DNA of 36,723 nucleotides from IMG/VR virus record IMGVR_UViG_3300029787_000151, positions 1 through 36,723 of that record, one strand, 5' to 3'. Below, in pieces: positions 7,186 to 13,546 of the stretch (its first letter is position 1; each line of letters begins with the position of its first letter). Source of the stretch: a virus. The position numbers were made by a program, and so were the translations under genes. Under the pieces are notes generated by a model, which was given only the letters and a program-made list of their open reading frames with translations, was not told the origin of the DNA and made no database searches.

Positions 7186-7416
7186 ATGTCTGGATTGTTC
7201 GGGGGCAGCAAATCGCCAGCCCCGCCACCACCTCCACCACCGCCACCGGCAAAAGCCATACCGGCCTCAGCTGTTGCAGCTGATACGGATGCAAAGATGA
7301 AAGACCCGAAAAAGGTCAACAAGAAAAAGACCCAGGTGACTGGCCCTCAAGGCGTCCTTAATGAGGATAGCGTTGAGTATAAGTCGCTCCTGGGCGGCGC
7401 AAAGAAGATGAAGTGA
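7186..7416 (+). CDS. Small proline-rich virion-associated protein
   Basis: This 76-aa protein has a G-L-F-G-G start and a run of nine prolines near residues 13-21. A basic C-terminal part follows, with K-K-T-Q-V-T-G-P-Q-G-V-L-N-E-D and Y-K-S-L-L-G-G. The 'TGP.G......YK.LLGG' segment is familiar from small proteins between TerL and the portal in other podovirus-like phages; no function is established that I know of. Its stop overlaps the start of the next, also proline-rich, gene. A structural or portal-associated role is inferred from position. Confidence 0.65.
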   Translation: MSGLFGGSKSPAPPPPPPPPPAKAIPASAVAADTDAKMKDPKKVNKKKTQVTGPQGVLNEDSVEYKSLLGGAKKMK

Positions 7417-8378
7417 CAATGGGGGGTGGCGGTCCATCAGATGGGGGCGATAGCCCCGCACCAGATCCGGGCGACAATCAAGAACCGCCCGGAGTTCCAA
7501 CAACACCGCCGCCGGCCCCACCACCGCCGCCACCTCCACCTCCACCTCCTCCGGCGCCTGAGCCAGAACCTGAGCCTGAGCCACCGTCTGATAATCCAGG
7601 GACAAGGCCGCCGGACCAGATAGGCCCACAGCCAGATCCTGATCCGATTGATATTGATTTCCCGGATACATTCCCGGATGAAGATATTGATGACGATGAT
7701 GATGACGATGATCCGGGCTTTACATTGCCGCCTGGCACAACACCAGATATGCCATATGACGGCTATGTGCCGGATGCAGAAGAGCCAGAGCGTCCAATAC
7801 CAGAGCCGGTTCAGCCAGATATTCCTGTCGATATACCGCCAGTAATACCCGATAACACACCGCCGATTGAAGCAAGGCCGCCGGTAGATGATCCTGTCGC
7901 AGATATGCCTTACGAAGGTTATGTGCCGGACATAGAAGAGCCGGAGCGCCCATTGCCAGAGCCGGTGCTGCCGGAAATGCCGGATGATTCTATAGCCGAC
8001 ACCACACCGCCGGGCGATTTTCCCTATGGCGGTTACCAGCCAGACATTGAAGAGCCAAAAAGGCCTGGCGCGCCCGGCTATGATCCTGATGCTGAGCCCA
8101 CAATACCGGCTGATCCTGGGCCAGATCCGACCTTACCAGATGTTTATAACCCACCAGCTGATGACCCACCGGCAACAACACCGCCGCCAACAGGGTCACC
8201 AAAGCCAGAAGATACCAGCGGCGATGGCGATCCTGACGATGTTGTCAGGGGCGAGGAAGCTGGGCCACAACGGCGCAAGCGTCCAGGCCGGGCCGGTGAG
8301 GGCAGATCTATCTTGGGATCACAGACCTATGCCGGCAAAGGCAAAAATGTGCAGAAAAAATCACTGACAGGACAATAA
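7413..8378 (+). CDS. Proline/acid-rich repeat protein, unknown function
   Basis: This 321-aa protein is extremely low in complexity: Gly-rich start, poly-Pro, (Pro-Glu) repeats, a run of eight Asp near residue 95, then three imperfect repeats of the type (M/F)-P-Y-x-G-Y-x-P-D-x-E-E-P-x-R-P. The last about 60 residues are basic (RRKRPGRAGEGRS...QKKSLTGQ) and resemble the short tail 'G..SIL.S....G.G....KK.L.G' of small proteins at this locus in related phages. It therefore looks like an ordinary small head protein with a large disordered N-terminal extension. Start: GTG 7413 (overlaps the previous stop) or ATG 7419. It precedes the portal directly. Confidence 0.75.
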   Translation: MTMGGGGPSDGGDSPAPDPGDNQEPPGVPTTPPPAPPPPPPPPPPPPAPEPEPEPEPPSDNPGTRPPDQIGPQPDPDPIDIDFPDTFPDEDIDDDDDDDDPGFTLPPGTTPDMPYDGYVPDAEEPERPIPEPVQPDIPVDIPPVIPDNTPPIEARPPVDDPVADMPYEGYVPDIEEPERPLPEPVLPEMPDDSIADTTPPGDFPYGGYQPDIEEPKRPGAPGYDPDAEPTIPADPGPDPTLPDVYNPPADDPPATTPPPTGSPKPEDTSGDGDPDDVVRGEEAGPQRRKRPGRAGEGRSILGSQTYAGKGKNVQKKSLTGQ

Positions 8379-9992
8379 ATGGCAACAATCGATGAACAAG
8401 CAGTAATTCTGCTAAAAAGGTTCTCCAGCCTGCAATCGCAAAGGCAGACCTGGGAGAGCCACTGGCAGGAGATTGCTGACTTTGTCGTGCCGCGTAAAGC
8501 TGACGTGACAAAGAAAAGATCACCGGGCGACAAGCGCACCGAGCTTGTGTTTGACAGCACAGCCATCCATGCAGCTGAGCTGCTGAGCGCCAGCCTGCAC
8601 GGCATGTTGACCAATATGTCTACAAAATGGTTTAGCCTGCGCTATCTGGACCCTGATCTAGAGGGCAATGATGAGGCCAAGGAATATCTGCTGTCCGTAG
8701 AAGAGACCATGTATACAGCCTTTGCCCGGTCTAATTTTGCCGAGCAGATCCATGAGCTCTACCACGATCTGATTACATTTGGCACAGGCGTGATCTTTGT
8801 CGAGGATGATGATGAGTTTGATGTCAGGTTCTCAACGCGACATATAGCAGAATGTTATATATCAGAAGATGAAACGGGCCGTGTAGATACGGTGTTTCGC
8901 AAGTTCCAGATGCCGGCCAGGGCTGTGGTTAATGAGTTCGGCATCGACAATTTATCACAAAAAATACAAAAGACAGACACCGAGAATCCCTATGAGCTGG
9001 TGACCCTGATCCATGCGGTGTTCCCACGCCAGGATCGGGATATCACCAAGCTCACCAGCGAAAACAAGGCCTTTGCATCGATATATCTGGACCCGGAAGC
9101 CAAAACAGCATTGCGCGAAAAGGGCTTTGATAGTTTCCCGTATATGGCGCCAAGGTTCCTCAAGGCCAGTTTTGAGATTGGATATGGCAGATCACCAGCC
9201 ATGACCGCCCTACCAGACATCAAAATGATCAACAAGATGTCTGAGGTAACCATCCGGGCAGCGCAAAAACAGGTCGATCCTCCCTTGCTCGTACCTGATG
9301 ATGGGTTCATCCTTCCCATCCGCACTGTTCCGGGTGGACTGAATTTCTACCGCTCAGGCACCAGGGACCGCCTGGAGCCGCTCAATATAGGCGCAAACAA
9401 CCCGCTGGGCCTGCAAATGGAAGAGCAGCGCCGCAAAGCCATACAATCAGCCTTCTTTGTCGATCAGCTCATCCTGAGCCAAGGGCCGCAGATGACGGCA
9501 ACCGAGGTTGTGCAAAGGACAGAAGAAAAGATGCGCCTGCTTGGCCCTGTGCTTGGCAGGCTGCAGGCCGAGCTGCTGCAGCCATTAATCAACCGGGTGT
9601 TCGGTATATTGACTGAGCGCAAGGTTTTCCGGCCAGCACCTGAGTTCATGCGCGATACAACAATAGATATCGAATATGTGAGCCCACTGGCAAAAGCGCA
9701 GCGCCAGGGTGACATCCAATCTGCAATGCGCCTGCTGGAGCTTATGCAGCCAATGGTACAGCTAGATCCAAGCATCCTGGACAACATCGATGCTGACGGG
9801 TTTGTAAAGCATCTGGTCAAGGTTCTCTCGGTTCCGGCAACGGCAGTCAGGGGTCAGGATGAGATTGCTAGGATACGCCAGCAAAGGGCAGCTGAACAGC
9901 AGCAGCAGATGGAGATGCAGCAGGCCATGCAAGCGGCTCAGGCAGCCGGTGAGGGCGCTCCGTTCATCCGCGCAGTCAGTGACCAGCAATGA
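8379..9992 (+). CDS. Portal / head-tail connector protein (T7 gp8-like)
   Basis: The 537-aa length and sequence fit the podovirus head-to-tail connector family. Recognisable parts are an N-terminal L-x-x-R-x-x-W-E-S-H-W-Q-E-I-A-D-F-V-V-P-R segment, then F-D-S-T-A-I-H-A-A-E-L-L-S-A-S-L-H-G-M-L-T. Later there is a P-P-L-L-V-P region and a Gln-rich C-terminus (EQQQQMEMQQAMQ). Twelve copies form the ring through which DNA enters and leaves the head. The gene starts at the ATG directly after the preceding TAA, and its stop overlaps the next start (ATGA). Confidence 0.93.
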   Translation: MATIDEQAVILLKRFSSLQSQRQTWESHWQEIADFVVPRKADVTKKRSPGDKRTELVFDSTAIHAAELLSASLHGMLTNMSTKWFSLRYLDPDLEGNDEAKEYLLSVEETMYTAFARSNFAEQIHELYHDLITFGTGVIFVEDDDEFDVRFSTRHIAECYISEDETGRVDTVFRKFQMPARAVVNEFGIDNLSQKIQKTDTENPYELVTLIHAVFPRQDRDITKLTSENKAFASIYLDPEAKTALREKGFDSFPYMAPRFLKASFEIGYGRSPAMTALPDIKMINKMSEVTIRAAQKQVDPPLLVPDDGFILPIRTVPGGLNFYRSGTRDRLEPLNIGANNPLGLQMEEQRRKAIQSAFFVDQLILSQGPQMTATEVVQRTEEKMRLLGPVLGRLQAELLQPLINRVFGILTERKVFRPAPEFMRDTTIDIEYVSPLAKAQRQGDIQSAMRLLELMQPMVQLDPSILDNIDADGFVKHLVKVLSVPATAVRGQDEIARIRQQRAAEQQQQMEMQQAMQAAQAAGEGAPFIRAVSDQQ

Positions 9993-10213
9993 CGCCAGAG
10001 GACACGATAACGCTCTACAAGCAAGTGTTCACGTCAGATCAAGGCGAACAGCTTTTAGAGGATCTGGGCGTGAGATTTTGTGAAAATAGTTCAACCTTTT
10101 CACCAGATCCATACGAGACAGCCTACCGCGAAGGGCAGCGCACGGTGGTGCTTTTTATCAAATCAATGCTGCGAGATCGTAAACAGATAGAGGATATGAT
10201 TGACAATGAGTGA
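9989..10213 (+). CDS. Small Bbp19-like phage protein
   Basis: This 74-aa protein carries the pattern L-E-D-L-x-x-x-F-C-E-N-S-S-T-F-x-P-D-P-Y-x-T-A-x-R-E-G-Q-R-x-V-V-L-F-I-K, which I recall from the Bbp19-like family lying between portal and scaffold genes. Its molecular role is not known to me; proximity suggests head assembly. It starts in the portal stop codon (ATGA) and its 3' end overlaps the scaffold gene by 8 nt. Confidence 0.75.
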   Translation: MTPEDTITLYKQVFTSDQGEQLLEDLGVRFCENSSTFSPDPYETAYREGQRTVVLFIKSMLRDRKQIEDMIDNE

Positions 10214-11075
10214 AGAACAGGGAGCGGTGGTCTCAAATGAGGTAGCCCCGTCTGTGCCAGATGACTGGCGCTCAGCGATTCCTGAGGACATCAGGGAACA
10301 TAAATCACTTTCAACAATAAAGGATGTAGGCGGCCTGGCTAAGGGCTTTGTCCACGCGCAGTCGATGATTGGCGCGGATAAGATAGCCATACCGGGTAAA
10401 TTTGCGACAGAGGATGACTGGAACCCGGTCTGGGATAAATTAGGCCGGCCAGAAAGCGCAGAGGCTTACGAGCTCACAAATGAGCCGGGCGAAGGCATAG
10501 AGGCCAATGAAGAGATGCTTGGCTGGTTCAAGGGCGTGGCCCACAAAACCGGCCTAACGCCAGGGCAGGCGCAAAATCTTTTAAACGAATATAACACCTA
10601 TGCAGCCGAGGCTGGCCTGGATGAAGCACCAGCGCCAGAATTTAGCCAGGAACAAGTCGTAACCCAGCTAAAAAAGGAATATGGCGCCGCCTTTGAGGAC
10701 AAGGCAAGCGCTGCAGCTGGTGTTGTTACACAATTTGCACCAGATGAAACTATGGTGACTGCCTACGCTGAGAACGGCGAATCATACCAACACAGCTCGC
10801 TATCAGAGCTTGTGTTGGCTGATGGCAGCACGGTGGGAGACCACCCTGATTTCATCAGGACAATGGTCAATATAAGCGATTTTATTGCATCGAAAATCGG
10901 TGAGGACAGCCTGGAGGGCATCAAGTCTAGCGGATCACTGACGCCATCCGAGGCACAGGGACAGATAGACCAGCTCATGGCTCCAAAAGGCCCATACTGG
11001 GACCAGCGGCACCCACAGCATGACTGGACTGTCCAGGAAGTTTTTAGATTAAGGGAGCTCTCCCTTGTCGAATGA
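10206..11075 (+). CDS. Capsid assembly scaffolding protein
   Basis: The product (289 aa from ATG 10206) is acidic, Glu/Ala-rich and mostly helical. It has the N-terminal D-D-W-R-x-x-I-P-E-D-I-R-E-H-x-S-L and G-L-A-K-G-F-V-H-A-Q-S-M-I-G segments and the P-x-x-A-E-A-Y-E motif typical of podovirus scaffolds. Its position between portal and capsid supports this. Scaffold shapes the procapsid and leaves before maturation. The frame also opens at TTG 10200. It overlaps the previous gene, and its stop overlaps the next small frame. Confidence 0.87.
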   Translation: MSEEQGAVVSNEVAPSVPDDWRSAIPEDIREHKSLSTIKDVGGLAKGFVHAQSMIGADKIAIPGKFATEDDWNPVWDKLGRPESAEAYELTNEPGEGIEANEEMLGWFKGVAHKTGLTPGQAQNLLNEYNTYAAEAGLDEAPAPEFSQEQVVTQLKKEYGAAFEDKASAAAGVVTQFAPDETMVTAYAENGESYQHSSLSELVLADGSTVGDHPDFIRTMVNISDFIASKIGEDSLEGIKSSGSLTPSEAQGQIDQLMAPKGPYWDQRHPQHDWTVQEVFRLRELSLVE

Positions 11076-11253
11076 TGATGCAATGCTGCGCCTGGAGGTG
11101 CTGCGGCTAACCCTGGAGACAGGCTCAGCTGCGATAATAGCCAATCCTCTAGAGCAAGCAGAAAAAAATTTACAATGGGTCATACTGCCAGTTGATAAGC
11201 CCCAGGCCCAGCTGGCGAAACCCCAGAGTAAGAAACCCGGACAAGCTGCATAG
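11065..11253 (+). CDS. Small hypothetical protein upstream of the capsid gene
   Basis: A 62-aa frame starts at TTG 11065 within the scaffold 3' end. It is preceded by AAGGGAG, which is itself the left arm of an inverted repeat AAGGGAG-CT-CTCCCTT. An ATG start at 11083 is possible. The helical core (LRLEVLRLTLETGSAAIIANPLEQA) resembles small phage proteins that lie before capsid genes, and the tail is Lys/Gln/Pro-rich. Function unknown. Confidence 0.55.
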   Translation: MSNDDAMLRLEVLRLTLETGSAAIIANPLEQAEKNLQWVILPVDKPQAQLAKPQSKKPGQAA

Positions 11254-11345
11254 CCCCGGTCAGCGCAACTGTAACTGCAAAACCTTTCGTCCGACACACT
11301 GTTGGGTAGCGATCTTTTGTAAACGCTTAGTGAAAGGAGGGTGCT
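11254..11345 (+). promoter_or_regulatory. Capsid gene leader with strong ribosome binding site
   Basis: This 92-bp leader ends with AAAGGAGG at 11333-11340, the best Shine-Dalgarno in the window and 5 nt before the capsid ATG. This fits the need for very high capsid expression. No clear promoter or terminator is visible in it. Confidence 0.6.
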
Positions 11346-12413
11346 ATGAGCACTCAAATCACAACCGCGTTTTCCCAGCAGTTTAGCACTAATGTACAGC
11401 TGCTTTCTCAGCAGACCGGCTCCATCCTACGGGGCGGCGTGTCTGAGGAATCAGTGACTGGCGAGAAAGCCTTTTTCGACCAGGTCGGTGCAGCTGCAGC
11501 GGTAAAACGCACATCACGCCATCAGGATACTCCGATGGTTGATACCCCACATAGCCGCCGGATGGTGACTATGGATGCCTACGAGTGGGCTGACCTAATC
11601 GATGATGCTGACAAAGTTCAGATGCTTATCGACCCTACAAGCACCTATGCCCGTGCGGCAGCGGCTGCGATGGGTCGTGCTATGGACGATGCCATCATTG
11701 CGGCAGCCACAGGAACGTCACTGACCGGCAAAGCTGGAGCGTCAAGCACAACAATGCTTGCTGCTAACCAGATAGCCAATGGCTCAGCTGATATGAGCGT
11801 GGCTAAGCTGATTGAGGCCAAGAAGATCCTTGACCTTGGTTCAGTTGATCCATCAATACCCAGGCATATTGCCCTGGGGCCAGACCAAATTGAGGCGTTG
11901 TTGAACACCACCTCTGTAACATCAAGCGATTTCAATACGGTAAACACTTTGCCTATCTGATCAGAAATGGTCAGATGAAAACTGCTCAAATTCGGGGAAG
12001 GCTTTAAAATGCTAATCCCGAGCCAAGCCCAGAAATGGGAAGGTGTAGAGACTTGACGGGCAGGGCCGTAACGCCAAGGGCGATGGTCAAGAGAAAGTCC
12101 AGACCACGAACAGCGAGAGCTGGCGGTGAAAACCGAAGTGGTACGAAAGGCGCTTGTACAGGGTGAGATCAACACATTCATGGGTTTCCAGTTCCATGTG
12201 ACCACTCGCCTTGCCAAATCTGGCAACATTCGCACCTGCTTTGCCTGGGCCGAGGACGGCGTCAAACTGGCAGTAGGTAAAGACGTAACCAGTCGTATCG
12301 ATGAGAGATCTGACAAATCCTATTCTACCCAGGTTTATTATTGCGCCCAGTTCGGCGCGACCCGGATGGAAGAGGAAAAGGTCGTTCAAATCGATTGCGA
12401 TGAGAGCGCGTAG
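11346..12413 (+). CDS. Major capsid protein, split by a group I intron (join 11346-11941 and 12146-12413)
   Basis: Exon 1 (596 nt) and exon 2 (268 nt) join to 288 codons, a 287-aa capsid protein, a normal length for this podovirus family. Without splicing, translation stops at TGA 11958-11960 (204 aa), and the downstream frame can only begin inside the intron at 12126. Splicing at U11941/A12146 joins D-F-N-T-V to K-A-L-V-Q-G-E-I-N-T-F-M-G-F, which restores the continuous block I remember from related capsid proteins. The N-terminus (STQITTAFSQQF) and H-x-D-T-P-M-V-D-T-P-H-x-R-R segment are also typical. The protein forms the icosahedral shell. A strong ribosome binding site precedes it. Family and splice model: confident; splicing itself is not demonstrated. 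Confidence 0.9.
11942..12145 (+). ncRNA. Group I self-splicing intron (IC3-like) in the capsid gene, no homing endonuclease
   Basis: The 204-nt element has the conserved core in order. P1 pairs 11939-11944 with 11948-11953, with the required U-G wobble exactly at the 5' splice site (U11941). P2 pairs 11955-11962 with 11969-11976. P3 pairs CTGCTC (11982-11987) with GGGCAG (12058-12063). P4 pairs TCGGG (11992-11996) with CCCGA (12017-12021). P7 pairs GACTT (12050-12054) with AAGTC (12095-12099). P10 pairs CTTT (11947-11950) with exon 2 AAAG. The intron ends in G (12145). Sequence blocks such as AATCCCGAGCCAAGCC, GTAGAGACTTGACGGG and AAGAGAAAGTCC closely resemble the cyanobacterial and alphaproteobacterial tRNA-type introns I remember. 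It carries no open reading frame of note. Confidence 0.93.
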
Positions 12414-12424
12414 GGGGGCTTGTT

Positions 12425-12904
12425 ATGACAACTAAAAACTCAGATCTGGTTGCTAACTTTGAAGCCAGCCCACAGGTGTTTAACAATGCGGCACTGCTTG
12501 GCGGTGAGCTCCGCGTTGCTCAAGGCACCATTGAGCTTGTTGCTGGTGATAGCACTGACAATGACATTGTCATGCTGGCGCCAATACCAAGCCATGCAAC
12601 GATCCCGCAGCTGTTTATCGGCACCGATACATTCGGTGGGTCATGCACTTTCAACGTAGGTTTGTATCTGCCTGACGGGACTGTCAAAGACGAAGATGTC
12701 TTTGCATCCTCAGTGGCCGATGCAGCTGCAATGGCTGATGTACGCTTTGAGGCGGCAGACATAAACACTGCCGGCCAGAGAGTGTATGAGCTTGCTGGTG
12801 ATTCGACTGATCCTGGCGATTACTACTATGTTGCGGTGACTTTTAACGCAACTGGTGGCACTGCCGGCACCATGTCGTTCAACATCGTTTACGTTGTAAA
12901 CTAA
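12425..12904 (+). CDS. Probable head decoration or minor structural protein
   Basis: This 159-aa protein is Ala/Thr/Asp-rich, without cysteines except one, and looks like an all-beta domain. It has G-T-I-E-L-V-A-G-D-S-T-D-N-D-I-V-M-L-A-P-I-P near residue 40 and ends with M-S-F-N-I-V-Y-V-V-N. Proteins of this kind often follow the capsid gene and decorate the head or form short head fibres. It sits 12 bp after capsid exon 2 and is followed by a terminator. Function is inferred from position and fold appearance. Confidence 0.6.
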   Translation: MTTKNSDLVANFEASPQVFNNAALLGGELRVAQGTIELVAGDSTDNDIVMLAPIPSHATIPQLFIGTDTFGGSCTFNVGLYLPDGTVKDEDVFASSVADAAAMADVRFEAADINTAGQRVYELAGDSTDPGDYYYVAVTFNATGGTAGTMSFNIVYVVN

Positions 12905-12912
12905 CCGAGATA

Positions 12913-12944
12913 GGCCAGCTCAGAGATGGGCTGGCCGTTTCTTT
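12913..12944 (+). terminator. Rho-independent terminator after the capsid/decoration genes
   Basis: GGCCAGC (12913-12919) and GCTGGCC (12930-12936) form a perfect 7-bp stem with a 10-nt loop, followed by GTTTCTTT. It lies between the decoration gene and the tail tube gene, so it could reduce transcription into the tail genes and keep head proteins in excess. Confidence 0.75.
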
Positions 12945-12955
12945 GAGGGAAACTC

Positions 12956-13546
12956 ATGGCATCTGTTGTTGATATCTGTAACAGCGCACTGAACCAGATC
13001 GGGGCAGCAAACATCACTGCTTTGACCGAGGACAGCAAGGCGGCGCGTGTCCTAAACCAGCGCTACGAATTTGTCCGGGACATGGTGTTCAGAGCCCATC
13101 CCTGGAACAGCCTGATCACACGCAAAAAACTAGCAGCTGACAGCGATGCCCCAGCCTTTGAGTTCGCATACGCATTTACATTGCCGACAGATCCGTTTTG
13201 CTTGCGCGTCCTACATCTTGATTTTCACGACATTATTTACCGGGTCGAGGGCCGCAAGATCCTGACAGATGAGGCTGTTGTAAACCTCGTTTATGTAGGG
13301 CGAATCACTGACCCACAGCAATATGACACGCTGCTGACAGAGACCATAGCCACAGCCCTGGCAGCTGACGTGAGCTACAACATTGTCGGCTCATCCACGC
13401 TGACACAGACGCTGAACCAGCTCTACACAACCAAGCTATCAGAGGCGCGCTTTGTCGATGCAACAGAAGGCACTCCGGCCAGCGTTACAAGCGTTGCAGC
13501 TGCCGGCTCTCTTGAGGCTGATACCTTTATCAGATCCAGATATTAA
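12956..13546 (+). CDS. Tail tubular protein A-like (T7 gp11-like)
   Basis: The 196-aa length and the start V-D-I-C-N-S-A-L-N-Q-I-G-A fit the podovirus gp11/adaptor family. A-A-R-V-L-N-Q-R-Y-E-F-V-R-D-M-V-F-R-A-H-P-W-N, the L-P-x-D-P-F-C-L-R-V-L motif and the late E-A-R-F-V-D-A-T-E-G also fit. It forms the ring between portal and nozzle. The start has AGGGAAA upstream. Its stop overlaps the next ATG (TAATG). Confident in family. Confidence 0.87.
   Translation: MASVVDICNSALNQIGAANITALTEDSKAARVLNQRYEFVRDMVFRAHPWNSLITRKKLAADSDAPAFEFAYAFTLPTDPFCLRVLHLDFHDIIYRVEGRKILTDEAVVNLVYVGRITDPQQYDTLLTETIATALAADVSYNIVGSSTLTQTLNQLYTTKLSEARFVDATEGTPASVTSVAAAGSLEADTFIRSRY

Noticed and set aside
7478-7738. Gly/Ser-rich 86-aa minus-strand frame opposite the proline-rich gene
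   Set aside because: Poly-Pro and Asp runs read as poly-Gly and Ser on the other strand; the frame is fully explained by the sense gene.
11946-12125. Frames 11346-11960 and 12126-12413 as two separate genes
   Set aside because: The first lacks the capsid C-terminus and the second starts within a ribozyme core without a ribosome binding site; splicing joins them into one normal-length protein.
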